From positions 1 through 42,070 of the forward strand of contig CACWPL010000026.1 in assembly GCA_902762785.1 (NCBI GenBank): a stretch of 42,070 bases of DNA, read 5' to 3'. Below the pieces are notes generated by a model. The model ran no database searches and was not told the origin of the DNA. It saw nothing but the letters and a program-made list of their open reading frames with translations. Source of the stretch: an uncultured Ruminococcus sp. GTDB lineage: Bacteria > Bacillota > Clostridia > Oscillospirales > Ruminococcaceae. Positions within the stretch are counted from its first letter, which is position 1; each line of letters opens with the position of its first letter. A program made the translations under genes and the position numbers. Below are positions 24,623 to 31,284 of the stretch, in pieces.

Positions 24623-24705
24623 CATACCTTCGGGAGCTGGATGGACGACGGCATCGGCACGCGCACGCGGACGTGTAAGGACTGCGGATTCGTGGAGACG
24701 GACGT
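23669..24705 (+). repeat. Tandem 84-bp repeats coding 28-residue CxxC units
   Basis: About thirteen units of roughly 28 residues follow the pattern C-x-x-C-G-x-x-E-T-x-x-H-x-(F/Y)-G-x-(W/Y)…D-G-T-H. Each unit has one CxxC and two conserved His, so each could bind zinc or form a disulfide. The units are diverged at DNA level. The TAG at 24620 lies in the twelfth unit, at a variable position just before the conserved His. Confidence 0.85.
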
Positions 24706-24895
24706 CTACCGGATCATGGGCGATGTCGACTGCAACGGCAGCGTGGAGGTCACGGACATCATCCGCCTCCTGCGCTGGCTCCACGGCAACAAGGTGACGC
24801 TCACCGACCCCATCGCCGCGGACATGGATCAGAACGGCAGGATCGACATCTTTGATCTCGGTCTGCTGAGGCGGGCACTGCTGGGGAAAAAATAA
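24641..24895 (+). CDS. Dockerin module severed from the upstream protease
   Basis: It is in the same frame as the protease, beginning 18 bases after its TAG stop. It completes the last CxxC unit (CKDCGFVET) and then encodes a type I-like dockerin with two calcium loops, DVDCNGSVEVTDI and DMDQNGRIDIFDL, each followed by a helix. Translated alone from the internal ATG at 24641 it would be 84 residues without a signal peptide and without a visible ribosome site, so it is not a sensible independent gene. It is best read as the C-terminus of the protease gene, separated by a nonsense codon. Confidence 0.8.
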   Translation: MDDGIGTRTRTCKDCGFVETDVYRIMGDVDCNGSVEVTDIIRLLRWLHGNKVTLTDPIAADMDQNGRIDIFDLGLLRRALLGKK

Positions 24896-24919
24896 GGGTC
24901 CCGATCGGAGGAGATAACG

Positions 24920-25477
24920 ATGAGAGCATTGACCGATCCGCTCGTGTGGATCATCGTGGCGGCGGGTCTCGGCGATCTGCTGCTGGGATGGCGGATCTTG
25001 AAGCGGGCGCGCTGGATGAAGGATCAGCTCAGCCCCCGCGAGCGCCGCGCGAACCCCAAGGAGGGACGCCAGCGGCCGCTCACCGAGGCACAGATCCGGG
25101 AGCATGAGGACAGGATGGTGGATCTGCGCGGGGCGCTCGAGCTGCGGTATTCGCTGTTCGTGAACCTGACGTCGATCCTGCCGCTGCTGGGCATGCTCGG
25201 CACGGTCATCGCGCTGATCGGCATGTCCGGGAACATGGACGCGGCAGAGGTGCCGGTCGACCAGTTCTTCTCGGCGCTCTACACCACGGCGGCGGGCATC
25301 GTGTTCGCGGTGGCCAATAAGATGCTGGACTCGGTCGTTTCCGTCAAGGTCGCGGCCAATGCCAAGGAGGTCGACACGCTCGTCGAGCGCAACCACCGCC
25401 GGTTCTCTCATGAGGCGCATCGGCCGCGCCAGGGCCAGCCTGCCCAGATCCCGATGCAGGATGGGGAGCGGCCATGA
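24920..25477 (+). CDS. MotA/TolQ/ExbB-family proton channel protein
   Basis: A 185-residue protein with helices at about 8-24, 82-102 and 116-135. The family core is clear: ILPLLGMLGTVIALIGM and then FFSALYTTAAGIVFAVANKM. ExbB/TolQ proteins form a pentameric proton channel around ExbD/TolR helices and power movements in the envelope. It starts 24 bases after the dockerin stop with GGAGGAG and overlaps the next gene. In a Gram-positive cell without an outer membrane the driven partner is not obvious. Confidence 0.85.
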   Translation: MRALTDPLVWIIVAAGLGDLLLGWRILKRARWMKDQLSPRERRANPKEGRQRPLTEAQIREHEDRMVDLRGALELRYSLFVNLTSILPLLGMLGTVIALIGMSGNMDAAEVPVDQFFSALYTTAAGIVFAVANKMLDSVVSVKVAANAKEVDTLVERNHRRFSHEAHRPRQGQPAQIPMQDGERP

Positions 25478-26082
25478 AGCTGCGTGAGATCATCCTGGAC
25501 TTCACGTCTCTGCTGGACGTCATCCTGATCATCCTGTTCTGGTTCATTTTGCACTACCGTGCGCAGGCACAGCAGCAGATCACGAAGGCCGAGCAGAACG
25601 CCGCCCAGGCCGTGGCCGCCGCGACGGCCGAGCAGGAGGCCGCCGCCGCGCTGTCCCACGAGGCCGCGCTCGCACAGGCTGCCCTCGAGAACGACAGCGC
25701 CGTGCAGGCCGCGAACGCCGGGGCGATCCTGGAGTTCTCCCGCGGCGAGAGCCTGCGTCTGAGCCTCGTGATGGAGCACCCGGAGGGATGGCACCTCGAG
25801 GTGCGGCAGGGCGAGGACGACGTGCTCGGCGTCATCTCCGACCGCAATGCCCAGCGCATCGGCCTTGAGCTGACGGACATGATGGCCGCCGCCGGCTACG
25901 ACCCGCAGGCGACCGTGCTGTGCATCTTCGTCTACAATGCCGAGGCGGAGGGGTCGCGCGAGGCCTATCGCGAGGTGATCCGTGCGCTGCGCGAGGTGCA
26001 GGTCGGGAATCGCCATTTTTATTACACAGAAACGGACGTCTCCTCCCTGTTCGAGGATGACGGAGAGGAGGAGCTGCCATGA
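25474..26082 (+). CDS. ExbD/TolR-like membrane protein
   Basis: A 202-residue protein whose N-terminus DFTSLLDVILIILFWFI matches the ExbD/TolR helix; Asp15 aligns with the proton-carrying aspartate. A long Ala/Gln/Glu coiled-coil-like stretch (about 30-75) leads to an outer domain (about 80-190). It overlaps the ExbB-like gene by ATGA and the next gene likewise. It should form the rotor/stator unit with the upstream channel protein. The coiled coil is longer than in ordinary ExbD. Confidence 0.8.
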   Translation: MKLREIILDFTSLLDVILIILFWFILHYRAQAQQQITKAEQNAAQAVAAATAEQEAAAALSHEAALAQAALENDSAVQAANAGAILEFSRGESLRLSLVMEHPEGWHLEVRQGEDDVLGVISDRNAQRIGLELTDMMAAAGYDPQATVLCIFVYNAEAEGSREAYREVIRALREVQVGNRHFYYTETDVSSLFEDDGEEELP

Positions 26083-26534
26083 GTAGGACAGTCAAGGGCT
26101 ATGCCGCGAATCCCCTGATCGTAGGGGGCGTGTGCATCGTGGTCGGTGCCGCGATCGGCGCGGCGGGGATGTACGCCTTCATGAGCCAGATGCAGGGCGG
26201 TCTTGGGGACGGCAAGGAGCTCGCGCCCTTCGAGGAACGCACCATGACCGAGGCGACCACGGAGGAGACCGTCCTTGATACGACCGAGGAGGAGACCGCG
26301 CCCTTCACGATCGCCCCGCTCCTCGAGGACGTGGAGACCGTGACGATCACAGTGCGGGGCAAGCGCTACCTCTACGGCGGCGCGGCCTACAAGCTCGAGG
26401 AGCTGCGCGGCATCGTCCGCAATGCGAAGGATGTGACCGTCACCGTTCGTGACGAGCGCGCGTCCCTCAAGGCCTACGACAAGCTGATCGACATGCTCGA
26501 GGACGAGGACATCACCTTCGTCGAGGAGAACTGA
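26079..26534 (+). CDS. Second ExbD/TolR-like or partner membrane protein
   Basis: A 151-residue protein with one N-terminal helix (about 13-34), a Thr/Glu-rich linker (about 50-80) and a small outer domain (about 85-151) with the order TITVRGKRYLYGG, KLEELRGIV, VTVTVRDERASLKAYDKLID. This resembles the outer beta-alpha domain of ExbD/TolR, while the helix lacks the key Asp. It may be an accessory subunit that works with the preceding ExbD-like protein. It is the last gene of the operon, before a large hairpin. Confidence 0.7.
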   Translation: MSRTVKGYAANPLIVGGVCIVVGAAIGAAGMYAFMSQMQGGLGDGKELAPFEERTMTEATTEETVLDTTEEETAPFTIAPLLEDVETVTITVRGKRYLYGGAAYKLEELRGIVRNAKDVTVTVRDERASLKAYDKLIDMLEDEDITFVEEN

Positions 26535-26580
26535 TACGCACGACGCCGCCTCCGGTGCTCCGGGGGCGGCGTCGTGCGTA
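26535..26580. terminator. Large hairpin between convergent genes
   Basis: A perfect 16-bp stem (26535-26550 with 26565-26580), plus an inner CCGG/CCGG pairing. It sits between the end of the ExbD-like operon and the end of the minus-strand vWA gene and probably serves both directions. T tails are weak. Confidence 0.65.
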
Positions 26581-26585
26581 TGGAT

Positions 26586-27242
26586 TCACTTCTTGTTGCG
26601 GACGGCATTGTCCTCCTCGAGGGCCTCGGCCCAGGCACGGTCGATGGTCCTGCCCCCGCGGGCGGCGGAGATGGGGGCGGAGAGCATCTGGTAGAGCAGG
26701 TGCGTCCCGGCCTTGTCGCTGCGGTAGTTGGCGGTGCGCTCGGCGGAGATGCCGACCCGCGCGGCCGTGGCAGCGGCGTCGATGTTCGCGGCGACGAAGA
26801 GGAATTCCCATCCCTTCGCCTTCTTCTCCTCGATCAGGGACTTGATCTGGTCGTAGGTGTAGCGGTGGGAGGCGTTCTCCATGCCGTCGGTGGTGATGAC
26901 GAACATGGTGTGCGCGGGGACGTCCTCGGGGCGGGCGTACTTGTGGATGTTGGCGATGTGCCGCACGGCATCGCCCACGGCGTCGAGCAGGGCGGTGCAT
27001 CCCTGGGTGCGGTAGTCGTCCCGCGTGAGGGGCGCGACCTTGCCCAGCGGGACGCGGTCGTGGAGCACTGTGGACTCCGTGTGGAAGCTGACGGTGGAGA
27101 CGTAGCACGCGCCATCCTCCTGCTTCTGCTTCTCGATCATGGCGTTGAAGCCGCCGATGGTGTCATCGGTCAGGTCGTGCATAGAGCCGCTGGCGTCGAG
27201 GATGAAGACCAGCTCGGTGATGTCGTTCATGTTCTTGTTCAT
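26586..27242 (-). CDS. von Willebrand factor A-domain protein
   Basis: A 218-residue cytosolic protein made of one vWA domain. The metal-ion-dependent adhesion site is complete: DASGS (16-20), the Thr of GCTALLDAVG and the Asp of TTDGMEN. The domain mediates metal-dependent protein binding. There is no signal peptide. The start at 27242 has AAGGAGG seven bases upstream; a longer in-frame extension is low-complexity and lacks a ribosome site. It converges on the ExbB/ExbD-like operon; a functional link is possible but unproven. Confidence 0.87.
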   Translation of the reverse strand: MNKNMNDITELVFILDASGSMHDLTDDTIGGFNAMIEKQKQEDGACYVSTVSFHTESTVLHDRVPLGKVAPLTRDDYRTQGCTALLDAVGDAVRHIANIHKYARPEDVPAHTMFVITTDGMENASHRYTYDQIKSLIEEKKAKGWEFLFVAANIDAAATAARVGISAERTANYRSDKAGTHLLYQMLSAPISAARGGRTIDRAWAEALEEDNAVRNKK

Positions 27243-27355
27243 AATGTACCTCCTTATGTGTGGCGGGGATGTTCGTCCTTCGTTGTATCCAGTATAGCAC
27301 AGGAGGAGCCGAAAAAGGTCGCCCGGAAAGCGACATTTTCGGGACGCCGCCCGTC

Positions 27356-27384
27356 TTGACGATCGGGGGCGTTTTTGGTATAAT
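27356..27384 (+). promoter_or_regulatory. Consensus-like sigma-A promoter
   Basis: TTGACG (27356-27361) and TATAAT (27379-27384) with 17 bases between them drive the membrane protein gene at 27422, which has AGGAGG before its ATG. A minus-strand TATACT near 27290-27295 may serve the vWA gene, without a good -35. Confidence 0.82.
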
Positions 27385-27421
27385 AGAGGTACGTCATGAT
27401 AGGACATAGGAGGTCGATGAT

Positions 27422-27967
27422 ATGGATACGACGATACTGATATGGATCGCGCTGGTGCTGTTCAGCCTTTTCACGACCGGCAAGCTACTGGTCGGGATCG
27501 GGCAGAGCGCGTGGCACCTGCACAAGGCACGCACGTCCGGGGGGACGGTCATCCGCTGCAATAGCACGGTCTACAAGATGTGGATCTACCTGTTCGCGCT
27601 CGTCACGGAGGGCGGCCTGACGTTCTGGCTCACGACGATCGCGCTCCGGTTCCAAAGGCTGCCGGTGCTCTACCGCGTGCTGACGTGGACGGTCGTCGCC
27701 ACGACGGCGATCGACTTCATCATCCACGCCGTCGCGATATTCCGCGAAAAATATTGCTACCTGACGGACGAGGGGGTGCTCTGCTACATCAAGGTGTTCC
27801 CGTTCGCGAAGTGCCGATTCGGTTGGGAGGAGGCCGCCGATCCCGCGCGTCCCTCGGACACGCTCCATGTCTACCCGCCCAAGGAGAAGCTGCCCTTCAC
27901 GGTCGTCTTCCCCGACCAGATCGAGGAAGCGCACACCGTCGTCCAAACGAATCAGACCCAGCACTGA
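27422..27967 (+). CDS. Unknown small membrane protein
   Basis: A 181-residue protein with three predicted helices (about 5-27, 52-72, 85-108) and a C-terminal cytosolic domain of about 70 residues with strand-rich segments (YCYLTDEGVLCYIKVFPFAKCRFGW), reminiscent of small PH-like membrane domains. No catalytic motif is visible. It is a single gene with its own promoter and terminator. The function is not recognised. Confidence 0.75.
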   Translation: MDTTILIWIALVLFSLFTTGKLLVGIGQSAWHLHKARTSGGTVIRCNSTVYKMWIYLFALVTEGGLTFWLTTIALRFQRLPVLYRVLTWTVVATTAIDFIIHAVAIFREKYCYLTDEGVLCYIKVFPFAKCRFGWEEAADPARPSDTLHVYPPKEKLPFTVVFPDQIEEAHTVVQTNQTQH

Positions 27968-27978
27968 CGAAAGACAAG

Positions 27979-28010
27979 AACGCCCGAGGCAAGGCACCTC
28001 GGGCGTTTTC
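27979..28010. terminator. Intrinsic terminator, 11-bp stem
   Basis: AACGCCCGAGG (27979-27989) pairs with CCTCGGGCGTT (27997-28007), then TTC. It ends the membrane protein gene and, on the other strand, closely follows the end of the macrodomain gene, so it is probably bidirectional. Confidence 0.85.
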
Positions 28011-28017
28011 GCGTGAT

Positions 28018-29073
28018 TCAGAGCAGCGCCTGGTCGAAGGCGAAGAGGATCTCGTTGACCTCCATGACGTCATAGATCTCGTGGAGGATGCAGTATTCGA
28101 TGATGATGTCGAACGGCACGCTCTTCGAGAGCGCGAAGCCCGCCTTTTGCAGCAGGTCGCGCGTCCCGGCGAGGTCGAGCCGGAGGGCGATGGCCAGCGC
28201 GATGGCGGTGGTCTTCTTGGGACGGTAGTGGATGTCGCTGCGGATCTTCGAGAAGAGCTTGCGGTCCATGTTGGCGCGCTTGTAGCACTCGGAGTCCTTC
28301 ATGCCGCGCGCGTCGATCTCGCGCAGGACCATCTGGGAGAAGCTCTCGTCGATCTGGCCGAGCGCGGCGGAGAGGTCGGGCGGCGCCGCGGTGGCCGCAG
28401 CAGGCATCTCCTCCATGACGGCATCGTGGACGGGCGGCGGCGCCTTCTTGTCCTTCTTCTTCTGCGGCATCTGCATGAGCCCCATGCTCATGCTGTTCAT
28501 GCCGAAGATGCCGCGGCGTCGGGTGTCCTTCGCCTCCTGTTCGGCGACATAGGCGTCGTCGATGAGGGCGCGGATCTCGCGGAAGCGTTCCCTGCTGATG
28601 CGGAGCGCATCGCGGTCGAAGACGATCAGGTAGACGGTCATGTCCTCGTGCGTCTCCAGGAACGTGCGGATCGCCGTCTCCGCGACGGTGAGCGCCTCGG
28701 CCTTCGGGTAGCCGTAGATCCCCGAGGAGATCAGCGGGAACGCGACCGTCTCGCACCCGTTCTCCACGGCCAGACGCAGGCTCTCGGTGTAGCAGGAGGT
28801 CAGCGCCTCGCGTTCGCCGTGGCCGCCGCCCTGCCAGACGGGGCCGACCGTGTGGATGACGTGGCGGGCGGAGAGGTCGTAGCCGGCGGTGATCCGTGCC
28901 TCGCCGGTGGGACAACCGCCGATCCCGCGGCACTCCTCGAGCAGACGCGGCCCCGCGGCACGATGGATCGCGCCGTCCACGCCGCCGCCTCCGAGCAGCG
29001 AGCTGTTCGCGGCGTTGACGATGGCGTCGCAGGCCATCTTGGTGATGTCGTTGCGGATGATATAGAACGGCAT
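28018..29073 (-). CDS. Macrodomain protein with C-terminal helical domain
   Basis: A 351-residue cytosolic protein. The macrodomain (about 1-165) shows the ADP-ribose pocket: NDITKMACDAIVNAAN, GGGGVDGAIHRAAG and ISSGIYGYP. Such domains bind or hydrolyse ADP-ribose derivatives (O-acetyl-ADP-ribose or ADP-ribosylated proteins). A Met/Lys-rich linker leads to a helical C-terminal domain (about 240-351, SFSQMVLREIDARGMKDSECYKRANMDRK…) resembling a helix-turn-helix fold. The start at 29073 is chosen for GGGAGG six bases upstream; the promoter at 29103-29131 supports it. Confidence 0.9.
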   Translation of the reverse strand: MPFYIIRNDITKMACDAIVNAANSSLLGGGGVDGAIHRAAGPRLLEECRGIGGCPTGEARITAGYDLSARHVIHTVGPVWQGGGHGEREALTSCYTESLRLAVENGCETVAFPLISSGIYGYPKAEALTVAETAIRTFLETHEDMTVYLIVFDRDALRISRERFREIRALIDDAYVAEQEAKDTRRRGIFGMNSMSMGLMQMPQKKKDKKAPPPVHDAVMEEMPAAATAAPPDLSAALGQIDESFSQMVLREIDARGMKDSECYKRANMDRKLFSKIRSDIHYRPKKTTAIALAIALRLDLAGTRDLLQKAGFALSKSVPFDIIIEYCILHEIYDVMEVNEILFAFDQALL

Positions 29074-29102
29074 AACGGTCCCTCCCATGGGTCTTTTTTT
29101 AC

Positions 29103-29131
29103 ATGATACCATGTTTCACACAGAAAGTCAA
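29103..29131 (-). promoter_or_regulatory. Promoter of the macrodomain gene
   Basis: On the minus strand, TTGACT (29131-29126) and TATCAT (29108-29103) with a 17-base spacer. Its -35 box directly abuts the terminator stem of the preceding minus-strand operon. Confidence 0.78.
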
Positions 29132-29160
29132 ATGCCCCCGAGGCCGTTCCCCGGGGGCAT
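29132..29160 (-). terminator. Terminator of the dockerin operon
   Basis: ATGCCCCCG (29132-29140) pairs with CGGGGGCAT (29152-29160). In the minus direction the stem is followed by TTTGACTTT, so the tail doubles as the -35 region of the next gene's promoter. Confidence 0.8.
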
Positions 29161-29181
29161 CCTTTTCATAGGCAAAACAGA

Positions 29182-30108
29182 TCAGAGAAAGTCACGAATC
29201 GACAGCGTTTCCTCCGAAACGGCTCGTGCCGTCGAATAGATCAGGATGATGGAGGCATCGACCGCATTGATCGCACCGTCCGCATTGACGTCCGCACGGT
29301 CCTGCATCGTTCCGTCAAGCTCGTAGTTGCCATGTACAGCATAGTTGACCGAGGCGTTCAAAATGTCCGCCGCATCCCGTGCATCAGGTCCGTCCAGCCC
29401 ATCCACATCACCGACGGAGTCCCAGAGGTCCGTGGCTGTATAGGAGAGATCGGCTTCATCGACAGTGACCGTGATGGTCGGAAAGACAAGATCACACAAG
29501 GAAGACGTCTCGGCCCGCAGCGCTTCGGCGGCTGCCCGTGCGGCATCGAGCTGCGCGGCCCCTGTCAGCCCTGCCAGCCGTGCGATGGCATCGTCATAGC
29601 CAGCGCAGGCGGAGATGTCGACGGTCTCCCGTACCGAGTCCCCGGTCGGGAGGATGCCGATAAAGCCGCCGGCCCATTCGGCCGTACCGTCCGCAGACCG
29701 CGAGATGTAACAGATGCTGCGGATCCCCGGCTCGGTCAGATCGATTCGTCGGAGGGCGGTCCCGTCGAAGGGATCCTGAAGGTATCCCTCTTCGTCGCGT
29801 GTTTTTGTTGGACGCGTATCGACCACGAAATAGCGGTCATCCGTTTGGGTGTCCGGCAGTGCCGCTGTCCATTCCGCCGCAGTTTCCTCATAGATGATAC
29901 ATCCCGGGAAGAGCGAGGGATCAAGGCCATCCGCATCTGTGACGATCACGGCACCGTCCAGCCCCTGCCGCAGCGTGACCCCTGCCGTCCCATCCGGCAG
30001 CGTTGTCGTCGTCAGCTCATACGAGGGCATCGAGTCGATCCAATGACTGTCCTCTGCTACACCAGAAAGTGCCGTAATGCTTTGGAGGAAAAGCAGAAGC
30101 GACAGCAT
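29182..30108 (-). CDS. Dockerin-containing secreted protein, frame broken at its start
   Basis: The open frame encodes 308 residues from an internal ATG at 30108: a hydrophobic signal-like start (MLSLLLFLQSITAL), an outer domain of unknown type, and a C-terminal dockerin with loops DVDGLDGPDARDA and DVNADGAINAVDA. The natural start is probably the ATG at 30131, which has GGAGG seven bases upstream and overlaps the previous stop as ATGA. From there the frame is off by one: seven A follow the ATG, whereas eight would give the classical signal start MKKKTIIPMLSLLLFLQ. This may be a true frameshift, a sequencing error or a slippage switch. It is co-transcribed with the upstream dockerin gene. Confidence 0.75.
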   Translation of the reverse strand: MLSLLLFLQSITALSGVAEDSHWIDSMPSYELTTTTLPDGTAGVTLRQGLDGAVIVTDADGLDPSLFPGCIIYEETAAEWTAALPDTQTDDRYFVVDTRPTKTRDEEGYLQDPFDGTALRRIDLTEPGIRSICYISRSADGTAEWAGGFIGILPTGDSVRETVDISACAGYDDAIARLAGLTGAAQLDAARAAAEALRAETSSLCDLVFPTITVTVDEADLSYTATDLWDSVGDVDGLDGPDARDAADILNASVNYAVHGNYELDGTMQDRADVNADGAINAVDASIILIYSTARAVSEETLSIRDFL

Positions 30109-30127
30109 CGGAATGATCGTCTTTTTT

Positions 30128-30973
30128 TCATGACGATTCCTCCTTATTTTGTACGACTTGCTTGAGCAGCAGGAGCGCATCGGTCGTGGAGATGGTCCCG
30201 TCCGCATCGAGGTCGGCGGAGGCATAGCCGATGTCCGAGAGGGAGCTCGCCCCCAAGATCGACTTATTGAGCGCGATGCAGTCCATGATGTCGATGATGC
30301 CGTCATCGGTCGTGTCGCCGATGGTGAACAGCTCTGCCACTGGCATACAATGCGTTTTTCGCACAGCATAGGCATTGGCCACGCGCAGTACATCGGTCAG
30401 ATCCTCGCCGAGGAGCGCAGTCCCGCTGCCGATCCGCTCGGCAGAGCTGGCAGGGAAATAGAACCACATCTCCTGCGCCCCAAGATCGGGCCGCATGAAC
30501 GCTGTGTATTCTGCCGACCAGTGGATCGTGCGGGGGGCAGGCGAGATGATCTCATAACGCGAAGGGTCGCTGAGCGCCAAGGTCCATTGTCCCAGCTTGA
30601 CGATGTCGCCCACGGCGAAGGTCTCTTCATAGCCGATGGCCGCGAGCTGATCCGGCAGCAGCACAGAATCGGACTGGATAGAGTTCCCGTACATGTTCGG
30701 ATAGATTCGCATGACGTTGTACCGCAGCACATTACCGTCCGTATCGTACTGCACACCGTTTACGAGGATGAGCTGTTCATCGAGCGCGTCGGCATCCTCC
30801 TCGGAAATGTCACAGGGCGGCTTGTTGAGCGTGAAGCGCCCATTCTCCACGGAGAACAGATCAGAGGTGACAGAAAATGGCGTATAGGCCGCCGCCGGGA
30901 ACGCTGTCATCCCAAAAGTGAACAGCAATGCCGTCATACCAGCAGTGATCCTTTGGATGAGCTTTCTTTTCAT
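30128..30973 (-). CDS. Secreted dockerin-containing protein of unknown function
   Basis: A 281-residue protein with signal peptide MKRKLIQRITAGMTALLF…AFPAAAY (about 1-29), an outer domain of about 170 residues with no recognised catalytic motif, and a C-terminal dockerin (about 215-281) with loops DTTDDGIIDIMDC and DLDADGTISTTDA. The start at 30973 has AGGAGG upstream. It probably docks on a cohesin-bearing scaffold at the cell surface; no cohesin is in the window. It is the first gene of a two-gene minus-strand operon. Confidence 0.85.
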   Translation of the reverse strand: MKRKLIQRITAGMTALLFTFGMTAFPAAAYTPFSVTSDLFSVENGRFTLNKPPCDISEEDADALDEQLILVNGVQYDTDGNVLRYNVMRIYPNMYGNSIQSDSVLLPDQLAAIGYEETFAVGDIVKLGQWTLALSDPSRYEIISPAPRTIHWSAEYTAFMRPDLGAQEMWFYFPASSAERIGSGTALLGEDLTDVLRVANAYAVRKTHCMPVAELFTIGDTTDDGIIDIMDCIALNKSILGASSLSDIGYASADLDADGTISTTDALLLLKQVVQNKEESS

Positions 30974-31051
30974 AGGGTGCCCTCCTTTCGGAAAATAGGT
31001 GGTGATGGCCTGTGCGCTGATCGGCGGAAGAGTGCAGACTGCGAGCAGGGC

Positions 31052-31067
31052 AGTAATATGTATTACT
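31052..31067. promoter_or_regulatory. Perfect palindrome at the transcription start of the dockerin operon
   Basis: AGTAATA-TG-TATTACT is a 16-base perfect inverted repeat placed just downstream of the minus-strand -10 box, covering the expected transcription start. This is a classic repressor-operator position. The cognate regulator is not in the window. Confidence 0.6.
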
Positions 31068-31073
31068 AATATT

Positions 31074-31102
31074 ATTATAGCACTCCCTGCCGCCCATGTC
31101 AA
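31074..31102 (-). promoter_or_regulatory. Consensus sigma-A promoter of the dockerin operon
   Basis: On the minus strand, TTGACA (31102-31097) and TATAAT (31079-31074) with 17 bases between them, a perfect match. The leader runs about 95 bases to the ATG at 30973. Confidence 0.88.
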
Positions 31103-31202
31103 CCGCCAATATCACCAATTATTAACAGAAGTATTTGGACGGTCTGACAGTTCTCGGCGGGCGGTGCGGTAAAAAACGCAACAAACCGGGGAGTATCTGC
31201 AA

Positions 31203-31231
31203 TTGTGCAGGACGTGAAAATATGGTATAGT
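31203..31231 (+). promoter_or_regulatory. Promoter of the GH5 gene
   Basis: TTGTGC (31203-31208) and TATAGT (31226-31231) with a 17-base spacer, moderate match. It is divergent from the dockerin promoter about 100 bases away. The ATG lies at 31285, after the ribosome site AGGAGG at about 31272-31278. Confidence 0.65.
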
Positions 31232-31284
31232 AAAAATGGCAGAAACTTTGGTGCCGAGAAACAGAAACAGCAGGAGGCAGAAAC

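Noticed and set aside
23669-24705. Possible CRISPR-like array
   Set aside because: The periodicity is 84 bp, the units are diverged, and they are in frame as CxxC protein repeats within a protease gene.
21113-25420. Minus-strand open frames opposite the protease region
   Set aside because: They are antisense shadows of a GC-rich gene. No motif, start signal or promoter supports them.
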